64,000 nucleotides of DNA, from NCBI RefSeq assembly GCF_029931775.1, contig NC_079324.1, positions 59,155,268 through 59,219,267 of the forward strand, in the 5' to 3' direction. This DNA is from Euleptes europaea. Taxonomy: Eukaryota > Chordata > Lepidosauria > Squamata > Sphaerodactylidae. Positions 28,640-41,400 of the stretch are shown piece after piece (position 1 is the first letter of the stretch; each line of letters opens with the position of its first letter). Below the pieces are notes generated by a model. That model did not search any database, had not been told where the DNA came from, and saw only the letters and a program-made list of their open reading frames with translations. The translations under genes and the position numbers were made by a program.

Positions 28640-28980
28640 AGAACATCAGAAAAGCCCTGCTGAATCAGACCAAGGCCCACCAAGTCCAGCAGTCTGTTCA
28701 CACAGTGGCCAACCAGGTGCCTCTAGGAAGCCCACAAGCAAGGCGACGGCAGCAGCACCATCCTGCCTGTGTTCCACAGCACCTAATATATTCGGCATGC
28801 TCCTCTGATCCTGGAGAGAATAGGTAGGCATCATGACTAGTATTCGTTTTGACTAGTAGCCATGGATAGCCCTCTCCTGCATGAACATGTCCACTCCCCT
28901 CTCCAAGCCTTCCAAGCTGGCAGCCATCACCACATCCTGGGGCAGGGAGTTCCACCGTTTAACTATGCCTGGTGAGAGCC
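28640..28980 (-). repeat. CR1/L3-like LINE 3' end
   Basis: It starts TAAGAACATCAGAAAAGCCC and runs to GGCAGGGAGTTCCACCGTTT. Confidence 0.82.
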
Positions 28981-29035
28981 TGCCTTGGTTGTGTACATTG
29001 TCAGCAAAATGTGCCTTTGCAAGAGATCTGGATAG

Positions 29036-29318
29036 GGTTGCCAGCTCCCAGAGGCGCCTGGTTGGCCGCTGTGTGAACAGACTGCTGGACTTGATGGGCC
29101 TGGGTCTGATCCAGCAGGGCTTTCCTTATGTGCTTTTTTTATTATTATTTTTATTTTTTATATATATATAATTGAAGGGGTACAGGGGGAAAAAAAGGGA
29201 AAGGGATAAGCGTTGTAAATATAAAAAGGCTTTCCTTATGTGCTTAACTGGTCTCTGTAGTCTGGAGATGAGCTGTAATGCTGGGAGAGCTCCAGTCCCT
29301 CCCTGGAAGTTGGCAACC
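29036..29318 (+). repeat. AGGGTTGCCA MITE carrying a CR1/L3 fragment and an L1-type insert
   Basis: MITE ends are seen at 29036-29058 (AGGGTTGCCAGCTCCCAG) and 29246-29318 (to GAAGTTGGCAACC). Between them are a CR1/L3 tail in + direction (29059-29135) and a 92-bp insert. Confidence 0.6.
29136..29227 (-). mobile_element. 92-bp L1-type insertion
   Basis: The insert begins with a T-rich run, so its poly(A) points left. It is flanked by the 18-bp perfect duplication GGCTTTCCTTATGTGCTT (29118-29135, 29228-29245). Confidence 0.75.
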
Positions 29319-29379
29319 GAAATCAAGACACTCCCATTTTTATCAGCAGTTCCAGAACCCGTTCCAGATTAATGGGGAT

Positions 29380-29654
29380 CCGGCCCAGGTGTTCCTGCGA
29401 GCTCGTCGCCTGCCTCTCCTTCCCCCATCCCGTTCTCAACGGTCAATTGTTTTGACAGCGTAGCCGAGAAACGTTGTCCTTCCGCCGTCCCCTCAGTTTA
29501 AAAAGGGGCGTGGCTTTCTGCTCTTTACCATACGGTTGGTAAAGCACGGGCGCGCGCGGAGGACTATAGTTTCTCTCAGCGTTAGGGCAACCGACTTGGC
29601 GGAGTGATCTCGGCCGGCGAGAACTATATAAGAGAGTGCCGGTCCGGTTGGCGC
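29380..29654 (+). promoter_or_regulatory. UBC: UBC promoter and CpG island start
   Basis: CpG-rich sequence leads to a TATA box, TATATAA at 29625-29631, 24-30 bp before the inferred start. A perfect 8-bp-arm palindrome, CTTTACCA/TGGTAAAG with a 6-bp spacer, lies at 29523-29544, about 100 bp above the TATA box. The start site near 29655 is inferred from TATA spacing. Confidence 0.75.
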
Positions 29655-29720
29655 AGTTAGAACAGGCTGTCTGTTGTCGGTGGTACGTTGTTGTCTGCTA
29701 GGATCAGCTCGGGCCGTGCG
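29655..29720 (+). other. UBC: UBC non-coding exon 1
   Basis: The 5' end is inferred from TATA spacing. The 3' end is a strong donor (CCGTGCG|GTGAGT). As in other vertebrate UBC genes, the first exon is untranslated and the whole coding region is in exon 2. Confidence 0.7.
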
Positions 29721-31717
<1,997 letters not shown>

Positions 31718-31796
31718 TTAAGTTGCTGTTTGCTTCCATCCTCTCAAGTGAAATATCACTGCACTTTGTTTCAATAAAGCTGTTGCGTTCCCAAAT
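31718..31796 (+). terminator. UBC: UBC 3' UTR and poly(A) signal
   Basis: The 3' UTR is under 90 nt. AATAAA is at 31773-31778, and the surrounding CACTGCACTTTGTTTC and AAGCTGTTGCGTTCCC closely match the human UBC 3' end as I remember it. Confidence 0.85.
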
Positions 31797-33290
31797 ATGT
31801 GTCTCTTTTAACTTAGCTGGGTAAAATTTTGTGGTATACTATTATTGTTGCGTCTAATAAAAGTAATATATGTTGAAGACCACAGCCACCAGTTTCTAAT
31901 TTAACCAAAGTAATGGAAACATAGCAAGTGGGGGGGGGGAGTGAATTGATGTGGCTTGAGGAAGTTATACCTTCAGAAAACAAAAAACCCAGTTGCTTGC
32001 TTAGCCAATTTAGCCTTACTGTAAAGCCAAGCTGTGTCTAAAATACTATGCCTCATGCAGGAGGCTTGTGATGAATATCCTGAATACCCAAGTGGTTTTT
32101 AAAGACATTTAGCCCATCAAAACATGGGAATTCTAAGCAATACTGCAATGTTTTCTCATTCTTCTAATAATCTAAAGTAAATCAATCTTGAGATTCAGTG
32201 TTCTGGGGCTTATTTGACCCAAGTGCTTGCTGTAGTCCTCAGCATCCTGAGTCTAGTATAGGCAGAAATCAGTTGGACTCAAAAGCTATCAATGGAATCA
32301 TCTTCCTTAACCATCCATAGAAGTGATTTTTTGGTTTCAGTTATCCAAGCTGAAATGTATGGTGGTTTTCATGAACTTTATGTTCAGGCCTTCTAGCAAG
32401 ATTATCCCATAAATCATAATGTCGATAGTGCCTGGAAGACCTGGCTCCAATGTCCATGTATTTCATTGAAGTCATACTGTGCTAGTCTTGCACCCAAACA
32501 CACACGAGGCTGGAGAAAATGGCAATGAGAATGTTATGGAGGGAAGGGTAGGATAAAAATATGCAATAGGGCCAAGTCTGTAGTTCCCAAAGAGCTGCTG
32601 CATCTTAACACTTGTAGTCAAATATTTGTTAAAACACTTGTGCAAAAAAAAAAAAAAAACAGCCTGTAGCCTGCTTCTAGAAAACTGGAAAGTGAGCAGA
32701 GCCAGTTCTATATATAAAGCTGGGGAATATTTAGCTGGCCTCGCTTGGAAGTCTGGGTTCCCACCAAGGAGGAGGGTGGCGGAGGTTGCGCAAGGGTTTT
32801 ACCAGACTGCATCACTGTAGGGCAAGGTGGTTTTGTAAAGGAATGGGTGGAAATGAGTTAGCTGAATTGTGAATCTTCTGCAAGGTGTGCCCAATGTGTT
32901 TGGTCATACTTGGCTCTTCAACCTCAGGGTCAATGAGTGCTTCATGGGATTCAGTAATGTCAAGGAACATTTTGCCATGTGTGAAGTTAAAGCCACTTTC
33001 TTAGTGGCTTATGTGGAACACCAGAAAGGATTGGTGGTGGTGCACCAGTATTGGGAAAACACTTCTCCAAAGTGAGTTCTGTGTATCAGGTCCCTTGCCC
33101 AACCAGTAGAGGTCATACTTTTTATAAGCATCCTGGGAGTCCTGCTACTGAACTATTCTGCTTTAGAAAAAAGCAGGCTAAAACATGACGCACTACAGCA
33201 CTGAGCAGGAGGGAGCCAGTGGTTAATCATTCCCTGGCACTGTGGTATAGGTTGCTGCCAACTCATTGTCTGCCTGAAAATAGATGGCCA
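31797..33290. other. UBC-SCARB1 spacer, nothing recognised
   Basis: No repeat family, RNA gene or coding exon was recognised, apart from an A-run at 32645. This is the longest stretch here that looks unique, so regulatory elements could lie in it. Confidence 0.45.
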
Positions 33291-33495
33291 CATGAAGCTG
33301 CTTTATACAGCATTAAGCTTTTTGTCTCCAGGTCAGTCTTGTGTTCCCTGACTGGCAGCGGGCCTGTGTTCTCATGAGCAGAGAGGTCTTTCCCATTGCC
33401 TGGTTACCTAAGTTGTAAATGGAGATGCTGAGGAGTGAACCTGGCTGTGGGCGCGTAAAGCCAATGTTCTGCCGCTGAGTGACAGCGCCTCCCAA
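33291..33495 (-). repeat. tRNA-Ala-like SINE, older copy
   Basis: It reads CACATGAAGCTGCTTTATAC and ends TGCCGCTGAGTGACAGCGCC, with more changes than other copies. Confidence 0.7.
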
Positions 33496-34359
33496 ACAAC
33501 ACTGCTAAATAAAATATTTAGCAATTGGCTATGAACTGATAGTGTGAATGTTGGTTCTAATACAGCTCGGTGCCAATGTTCAGTAAACCCTTCCATGCGT
33601 TTTGTCGGCTGGCTTTGCTGCAGGCAAACCAAGGTGTTGCAGTCAAGGGTGTTTCTGCACCAGCAAGCTTGGGATAACCAGCAACCTGCCCACGCACATT
33701 GGCATCACAGCCAAATGCTGCAGTTTCAGGCAAGTCCTTGATGCTCAGCCAGGAAATAAGCAGGTATGTGCAGCTGTCCCCTGTATTTACCTGCAAAGAT
33801 GATGGCTGTGTGTGTACTGTACAGTCAGGGATGTGGATTTTCTGGCAAAATTTATTAGAACATTTTCCAACTTGACGATTTAGATTATATCAAAATCCAC
33901 TATATCCAAACTGAGGTAGGTTTGTTCATGCTTCTGTAGTGAGATGGGTGGGGAACACTGATGGGAAAAGAGAGTAACACTGGTGGGAAAAGAGCCAGGC
34001 GTCTTCATGGCTAGGATGAAGGGGGAAAGATGCTCTTTGCCGGAACAGGCCAGCCTTTCCAGCTGGGAGAGAGAAGCCAGCCTTCTGGTGTGTTAACACT
34101 CCTTGTTTGGCGGGTGCAGGTTTGGTGGGCTGAAGATCCGAGGTTTAGCAACCAGATTGGCTTGAAGACCCCAGGGCACAAATGGGAATAGGATCTGAAA
34201 AGGGGACCTTTTTTGGGGGGGGTTGCTAGTTCCTTCCTTCCTTGGCTCCTACTGGTTGGGAATTCCATGGATCATGGATGACAGGAAGGAGATGCACCAA
34301 GGTGCTCATCCTTCATCTACCCAGATCAGATGCAACATACCGTAGGTTGCCAGTACTTT
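33496..34359. other. UBC-SCARB1 spacer, nothing recognised
   Basis: No repeat, RNA gene or coding exon could be supported. Confidence 0.4.
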
Positions 34360-34378
34360 GGTTAGAACCTGTCTTTTT

Positions 34379-34603
34379 TTAATTAAATTTTTATTTTTAT
34401 AACACATGCATACAAACATAAAACATATACTCCTCATACACAATCAAAACTCCATATCTGTAGCAAGATCCTCGCCAACTACTGAAAGGAGTGGAAATGA
34501 ATCATTCTGTACTATCTGCTATTAATCGTTAAATCTTAAAAGTAAATCTTTAACTTAGCAAATATACATTAGTTCTCAAACGTGCATGCAATCTAACTAC
34601 CAG
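34379..34603 (-). mobile_element. L1-type LINE 3' end, minus
   Basis: It starts with a T-run then AATTAAATTTTTATTTTTAT, as expected for a reversed poly(A) end. The 19-20 bp sequence GGTTAGAACCTGTCTTTTT at 34360 recurs with one change at 34926, after the adjoining CORE-SINE. Confidence 0.5.
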
Positions 34604-34906
34604 CCAGAGTGGTGTAGTGGTTAAGAGCAACTTTGGAGCAGTGGACTCGGATCTGGAGAACCGGGTTTGATTCCCCACTCTTCCACATGAGTAGCTCTGG
34701 CGAACCAGGTTGGTTTCCCTGCTCCTACACACACATAAGGCCAGCTGGGTGACCTTGGGCTAGTCACACTTCTATTAAGAGCTCTCTCAGCCTCACCTGC
34801 CCCTCAGGGTGTCTGTTGGGAGAAGAAGGGAAGGTGATTGTAAGCTGGTTGGACTCTGCCTTAAGTGGTACAGAAAGTCAGCATATGAAAACCAACTCTT
34901 CTTCTT
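34604..34906 (+). repeat. CORE-SINE, full length
   Basis: It begins CAGAGTGGTGTAGTGGTTAA and ends TATGAAAACCAACTCTTCTT. Confidence 0.85.
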
Positions 34907-34973
34907 CCTTATGCAACATATATTAGGTTAGAGCCTGTCTTTTTGTTTATTTTCCTTAGTGTGCCTCGATCAG

Positions 34974-35270
34974 GGGTCCCCAACCTTTTTGAGCCTGTGG
35001 GCACCCTTGGAATTGTGACACAGCATGGTGGGCGCTGCCACAAAATGGCTGCGGCAGGACGCAAAGCCAGCCAGAAAAGGGCTGCCGTGGCCTTACCTTC
35101 AGTCACGATGTGAAGATCACAGTGAAGGTTGGTGAACGGCTGAGAAAGGGAGAATGAGGTCGGGAAAGAGGGGAGGATATGGGGGTTGACAGTAGGAGGG
35201 GAAGAGGAAATAGTGTGGGGAGGGGGATACAGGGGGAAAGGGGGTACCACCCCACAAGGCCTTGAGGGTT
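34974..35270 (+). repeat. hAT-like MITE (CAAAATGGCTGC core), copy 3
   Basis: It opens CAGGGGTCCCCAACCTTTTT and includes CACAAAATGGCTGCGGCAGG. The far end is unclear. Confidence 0.65.
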
Positions 35271-35282
35271 CCGTACCATGAA

Positions 35283-35790
35283 GAAAAAGAGTTGCTTTTA
35301 TATCTCGACTTTCTCTACCACTTAAGGTTTCTTATTTATTTAACAATTCGCCCCAAATATTGGAGATGGTGGCACAAGTTTGTTTTAAAAGCCCACCAAT
35401 CATTTAATTAGATGGCAGTATCAACAAACAGCGCTATTCGATGTAACTGTCTTTTAACTACTCTATAAGGGGCACCTTTGAATATTTCCATTCCATTGTG
35501 TTTTTATGCCAATAAAGGAATGATGATTGATTGATACCACTTAAGGGAGACTCAAACCACTTACAATCACCCTCCCCCCCAACAGACACCCTGTGAGGTA
35601 GGTGGGGCTGAAAGAGTATGACTAGCCCAAGGTCACCCAGCTGGCTTCATGCGGAGGAGTGGGGGAAAACATCCAGTTCCCCAGATTAGCCTCCGCTGCC
35701 CATGTGGAGGAGTGGAGAATCAAACCCGGTTCTCCAGATCAGAGTCCGCCGCTCCAAACCACTGCTCTTAACCACTACACCACGCATGCC
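35283..35790 (-). repeat. CORE-SINE split by a LINE insertion
   Basis: The 3' end is at 35283-35327 and the rest at 35547-35790 (to CACTGCTCTTAACCACTACA). The break lies inside TACCACTTAAGG, which is duplicated. Confidence 0.82.
35328..35534 (+). mobile_element. 207-bp LINE 3'-end insertion
   Basis: It ends ATGCCAATAAAGGAATGATG plus GATTGATTGA and is flanked by the 12-bp perfect duplication TACCACTTAAGG (35316-35327, 35535-35546). The LINE clade was not determined. Confidence 0.78.
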
Positions 35791-36945
35791 AGTGGGTGTG
35801 GCCGTGTGGCCAGCACCACACAATTGCGCCATAGTTTTCCAAGGTAGTATGCTTGGGGAGGGAAGCCTAAAACAAAGGGGTAGATAAATGTAGGTTGGAT
35901 ATTGGCTGAGAAGAGGATAAAGAAACAGGAGAAGGGGGGAGGCTACGGGGGGGGGGACTTTAATGAAAGGGAAAGAGAAAATAGTGGGGGAAGAGGACAT
36001 GAGATGCCTCCCACAAGTCCTTGGGTGTTCCCACTTGTAATTTGATATTTAGCTATCTCTGGTTCAATGTGTTCTCTGGCCCTGTTTCAACCTAAGTGCC
36101 CCTTGCATTATCCTGTTCAGCTGGCTTGCCTATTTGATAGAGGCTTATTCACACGTACAATGGCCTTAGCAACTGAAATGGCCTTAGCAACTGAAGAAAT
36201 GCACTGTGTTTTTCAGCAACAAAATTTGGGGGAAACCCAGAAAACACAGCCCAAAGATCTGCCTTTCCAGCAGTATCAATGCAATATTTCAGGTCACAGA
36301 GCTTTTTATAGCTGCCAAAGGTATCCGTAGACCAAAGATGCAGTCTTGAGATATTTCCTTTTTACCTTAATAGGTTGCAATAACTCCTAGGTTAATAAGT
36401 GTTTATTGGGACAGATGTTTACAAAGCTTATCAGAATAAGTCTGAAAACTCTTAGCAGCCTTCTAAGGTATAAGTGACCCAATTAGCTTTATCATGCAAC
36501 AAAGTTTGCTGGGTTGTGATAAGAGAGACTGTTGATCACACTAGTCTTGGCAGTGTGAGCGGAGCCAAAGGCAACCCAGAAGCTTCGACCAAAGCAAACA
36601 CAAAAGTGTTTGCCTGCCCCTTTGTAACAGGGAGCAATGAACAGAACCCAGCCCGTGCTTTATCAGATGTACTTGCGGCTAATGTTTCCAGGAATCAATT
36701 CAAGCATGTGGTTCTTAACTTCCATCATGGTCTGGGACCTATAAAACTCGGAGCCGTGAGCCTTGGCCCCAGCCGCGTTCATCACAAGCGTGTTCTTTTT
36801 ACAGAGTTATTGTTAAGAATCTTTGCTTTTAGGGGACAGGCCTTTGCAGTGGCGGATAAGGTCACCAACAGGCTGGGAGGGGGAGAAATGTCCCTTTAGC
36901 AGAAGCTTAATTTGTGGGGAAAGGCAGCTGATGCTTTTTATGGTG
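35791..36945. other. UBC-SCARB1 spacer, mostly unassigned
   Basis: Part of 35890-36035 resembles 35160-35270 (AATAGTGTGGGGA and CCTTGAGGGTTCC-like motifs) and may be repeat. The rest shows nothing I can support. Confidence 0.35.
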
Positions 36946-37275
36946 CGGAAGTAAATAAGAGGAAGAAGGGTTTTTTTTATACTGACTTTCTCTTACCACT
37001 TAAGGAAGAATCAAATCGGCTTACAATCACCTTCCCTTCCCCTCCCCACAACAGACACCTTGTGAAGAAAGTGGGGCTGAGGGCTCTAAGCGCTGTGACT
37101 AGCTCAAGGTCACCCAGCTGGCTTCATCTGGAGGAGTGGGGAAACAAATCCAGTTCACCAAATTAGCCTCCGCTGCTCATGTGGAGGAGGAGTGGGGAAT
37201 CAAACCTGGTTCTCCAGATTAGAGTCCAACGCTCCAAACCACTGCTCTTAACCACTACACCGCGCTGGCTCTCTA
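36946..37275 (-). repeat. CORE-SINE, full length
   Basis: On + it ends CTCTTAACCACTACACCGCG and contains GTCACCCAGCTGGCTTCATC. Confidence 0.85.
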
Positions 37276-37579
37276 ACATCCCATTAAGCCTCTGTTAAAG
37301 GTGCAGGGCATCTTTCTCCTCCAGACAGTTGGCAACCCTACTTAGAAGTGATTCTGTCTCTCGAAATGTTGAAACCCATTTTTTTCAATCCAAAATGAAG
37401 CAATGTGTTGGAATCAAGACTAAGAAGGAAGACAAAATTATACTTTGATCTAATTCCAACGAGAGCAGTAGAAATATTATTAAGGATATTGATTAAGATT
37501 AAAAGAATGGTAATTAGATTGATATAAGAAAAAATATATAATGAATTAGAACTTAAATGCAAAGGGGACAATTAAGTTA

Positions 37580-37782
37580 TCAAACAGACAGAGGAGGGGA
37601 AGTCAATGAAATACTAGCATTAAATAGTTGGATTGACTCAATAAAGGAAGCCACAGCCTTCAGTTTGCAAGATCTGAGCAAGGCTGTCAGAGATAAGACA
37701 TTTTGGAGGACTTTCATTCATAGGGTCGCCATGAGTCGGAAGCAACTTGACGGCACTTCACACACAACACACACACACAAAT
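37580..37782 (+). repeat. BovB/RTE LINE 3' end
   Basis: It contains TTGGAGGACTTTCATTCATA and ends GGTCGCCATGAGTCGGAAGC followed by an (AC)n tail. Confidence 0.85.
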
Positions 37783-37814
37783 AGTTATTTGGTTAAGAAA
37801 AATAACGTTTGTAT

Positions 37815-37950
37815 TATATAACGATGTATTAGATATCATATATGTATTATATAACGATGTTATTGAATGATGCAAATTATATATTATATATGTATTATAT
37901 ATTATATATGTATTATATAACGATGTTATTGAATGATGCAAATTATGGTG
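37815..37950. repeat. AT-rich tandem repeat
   Basis: The unit TGTATTATATAACGATGTTA plus TTGAATGATGCAAATTAT occurs twice (from about 37848 and 37908), with shorter TATTATAT pieces between. It lies about 350 bp upstream of the SCARB1 start codon. Confidence 0.8.
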
Positions 37951-37984
37951 ATATAAAAAAAAAACAAAATTTTTTTTTTTTAAA

Positions 37985-38292
37985 AGAGAGAATAGAGTCT
38001 TTGGCCACTGGACTCGAGGGCATGGGAGCCCCCCCCCCCAACCTCCAGGCCTTTCCCAGCCGGGAGGTGGCAAGGGCAGCGCCGCGCCTCCCGGGAGCGC
38101 CTTCGCCTCGCCCTCCGCCGCCCGCGCCTCGGCGTCGCCATGGGCGCCCCTCCCCTCCAAGCGCCTCCCCCCGGCCCGGCCCGGCCGCCCCCCTCCCCTC
38201 CTCCGAGGGGGCGGTCCGAGGGGGCGGCGGGCGGCCGCATATAGGGCCGGGGTGGCCGGCGGGGCGCTGCAGCGCGTCCGGAGAGGCTGGCC
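37985..38292 (+). promoter_or_regulatory. SCARB1: SCARB1 promoter and 5' UTR, CpG island
   Basis: A sharp change from AT-rich to very GC-rich sequence occurs near 38030. A TATA-like CATATAGG sits about 50 bp before the ATG, at 38238-38245. The first 90 bp look like a remnant of the AGGGTTGCCA MITE family. No start site can be fixed by eye. Confidence 0.6.
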
Positions 38293-38415
38293 ATGACGGC
38301 GGGCGCGCGGAGCCGGGCGGCGGCGGCCTGCGGGCTGGGGGGCTTGGCCCTGCTGGCCCTGGGGCTGGCGCTGCTGCTCGCCCTGCCCGCCATCGTGGAG
38401 GAGCAGGTGGTCAAG
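38293..38415 (+). CDS. SCARB1: SCARB1 exon 1, start and N-terminal membrane helix
   Basis: It encodes 41 residues: [11 protein letters not shown], a leucine/alanine-rich hydrophobic stretch, then IVEEQVVK. Human exon 1 ends LIKQQVLK. The donor is GTGGGC. Sequence before the helix is unlike human, as expected for this variable end. Confidence 0.93.
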
Positions 38416-41400
38416 GTGGGCGGCGCCGCTGGACAGGGCCGCGGGGAGGAGGAGGAGGAAGAGGAGGAGGAGGAGGGCCAGTTGCGCAAGGCGGGTTTTG
38501 CCTTTCCGGCGCCCGGCGCCTCGCGCCTTGGCACCGGGGCTGCTTGTTGAGTTTGGGGAGGGGGTTTTTGACGGGGGGGAGCGTGCATCTCGGGGGCGGC
38601 AAGGCCGAGGTCCAGCCTCCCGGCCCCCAGTGGCCTGGCTCAAGCGGCGTTGGGAAAGACCCTCGGAGAGGAGGCGTGATCGGGAATCCGAGCCAGCTGC
38701 GTCTCCACGCCAGATCCTCCTGAAGTGTGCCATGCGCGCACGGGAGGTTTGGCTTCGGATTTGCCCCCCCCCCTCTCTCTAGGTGCTCGTTTCCCCCCCC
38801 CGCATTCTCGAAACTCTGCATGGGGGTTGACTTTGGAGTTTTTTGGGAATTTGCACAAGGGAAAATGCGCGTCGAGAGACGGGCGAGTCCGAGGCGAAAC
38901 CTCCGAGGCATCGATGGCCTAGCTAAAGCGTCTTTAAAAAAAGAAAATCGTCTTCTGATCGTTCATCCAAGCAAACTGCATCTCCACCCCTTGGACTTGC
39001 CGCTCTCCAGATGCACCTTTTTTTTCTCATGCGGATTCTCGAAACTCTGCACGGGGGCTTATGGCTGAGTTTGGAGGATGCGGATGGGGAACACGTGCGT
39101 CTGTTGAGTGGCAAAACCTCCCGGGCGTCAATGGCCCCAAATCAGCCCCCTGTGCAGAGGTTTGGGGATGGGGAAAATGCACCTCTGCAGAGGGGCGAAT
39201 CCAAGGCAAAGCCTCCCGGGCATGAGTCTGCCTGGCGCCCTTGGGACGCGGAGGGAGGCGCGGGCTGCGCGCCTGGGAAGATCCAGATGCTGCGTGGCCC
39301 GGAGCACCGCTGCCTCGCCTAGTTGCTTTCAGCACCGGCTGCTCTTGAAGGGACCGCTGCAAGGACGCTTTCCCCAAGTCCCCCAGGGGAAGGAGGGAAA
39401 CTGTGGAACTCCCTGCCCCAGGACATGGGGATGGCTGCCAGCTTGGAAGGCTTTCAGAGGGATGGGGACATGTTCATGCCTGTTATCTTAGGTGCTGTGG
39501 AGCACGGGCAGGACGGTGCCGCCGCCGCCGCCTTGTTTGGGGGCTTTCTGGAGGCCCCTGGTTGGCCGCGGTGGGAATGGCCTGCTGGGCTTGATGGGCC
39601 TGGGTCTGATCCGGCGTGGCCGTCCGGACGTTCTTACGCCCTCCCTGCTCTGGCCGCTGCCGCGCCGCCAGAACGGCCACGCTTTCCTGTCCTTGCAATG
39701 TTGCAATAACAAAAAAGACTCCTACACACTTGACACCGAGAGACACTGTCCTTCAGGGTTACTCCTCTGGAGATGCCGGCCGCAGCTGCTGGTGAAACGT
39801 CAGGAAAGAAAATACCAAGGCCACGGTTACCCAGCCCGGATAACCCACAAGAACCAAAAAAGACTCCGCCTTTCCAAAATTTCCATTTGGGCAACCCACT
39901 GGGATGCGCGAAACAAGCAAACCAAAAAACAAACCCTCAACCTTTGGGATGTGCAAATGGAAATTTCGGAAAGGTTGCTGCTCTTTTTTCCTGTTTTTTA
40001 AGAGCTCTCTGCTGCAGGAAAGTTTGTTAGGTATGCTGCTCTGGTAGAAAGGGTACGTTACAAACTGGTATTGCTAAATCCGAATCCACTGGCTCCTTGA
40101 AGGTGAACATGAATTTCAGGGTGTAAATTTTTGAGAATCCGAGCTCATTTCGTCAGATGCCTAATACTCTAAAGTGACTTGACCGAGGTCCTTTGGTGAG
40201 CTTTGTGGCAGAGGCAGGAGTTGAACTCAGATCTCCCTGAAATAATGGCTACACTGGATCTTGGATTGGATTGGATTGACTGGCTCTCACCATAGGGACA
40301 ACGTTCCCTGGGGGCACTATGGTGGCCCCGATTTTTAAAATACTTTGACCAGCACGTCTGTATGTCAACATCTGCAGTGCCCAGCTGTGGAGGGAGCAAA
40401 CCTCCAGCCAGGCACGCCAGGACCCTGTTCAGCTGTGTTTAATTCAAATGGACCCGCTCCTATGAGGAGCGGTTAAAACACTTAGGGCTGTTTAGCTTGG
40501 AAAGAAGGCGGTTAAGGGGAGACATGAAAGAGGTCTATAAAATTATGCATAGTTTGGTGAGAGTGGACAGGGAGAAGTTTTCTCCCTCTCTCATAATACC
40601 AGAATGCAGCGTCATCTGTTGAAGCTGGAACGTGAGAGATTCAAAACAGATGAAAGGAAGTATTTATTCATACAACACACAATTAAATTGTGGAACTCCC
40701 TGCCCCAGGATGTGGTGAAGGCTGCCAACTTGGAAGGCTTTAAGAAGGGAGTGGACATGTTCATGGAGGAGAGGGCTATTCATGGCTACTAGTAGAAATG
40801 GATGTTGGTCATGATGCATACCTATTCTCTCCAGGAGCAGGGGAGCATGCCTATTACATTATGTGCTTTGGAGCACCGGCAGGATAATGCTGCTGCAGCC
40901 GTCTTGTTTGTGGGCTTCCTAGAGGCACCTGGTTGGCCACTGTGTGAACAGGCTGCTGGACTTGATGGACCTCGGTCTGATCCAGCGTGGCCTTTCTTAT
41001 GTTCTTATGATACGGTTTAATTTGAAGATTATGGGGAGGTTGGCGGCTGCTGGGTTGGGATCCAGATGCTGGAACTGAAGCGCATAATGTGGCTCCTCTG
41101 TTGTGAAACATTGTCCTTTTGAAGATGGCGATGCAGAAAAAGCCTTTTTAAGTGTGGGTGAAAACTTTCAGAGATGTGTGGCTTGTTTGCTCGAGGTCAA
41201 ATTCCTTCTCTTTGGAGAATATGCATTTGTTTGCCCTGACCTGGATGGCCCAGGCTCGCCTGAACTCGTCAGATCTGGGAAGCTAAACAGGGTCAGCCCG
41301 GGTTAGTATTTGGATGGGAGGCTACAAGTCCAAGATTGGGCATGCGAAGGCAAGCAACAGGGAACCACGTCTGTTTGCTCTTGCCTTGAAAACCCGACGG

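Noticed and set aside
37714-38733. Long minus-strand open frame over the SCARB1 CpG island
   Set aside because: GC-rich sequence lacks stop codons by composition; the predicted protein is low-complexity Arg/Pro/Gly and crosses a BovB tail and an AT repeat.
41234-41340. A 5S rRNA gene
   Set aside because: Only 5S promoter-like parts are present, they are diverged, and the sequence continues into a SINE body and tail.
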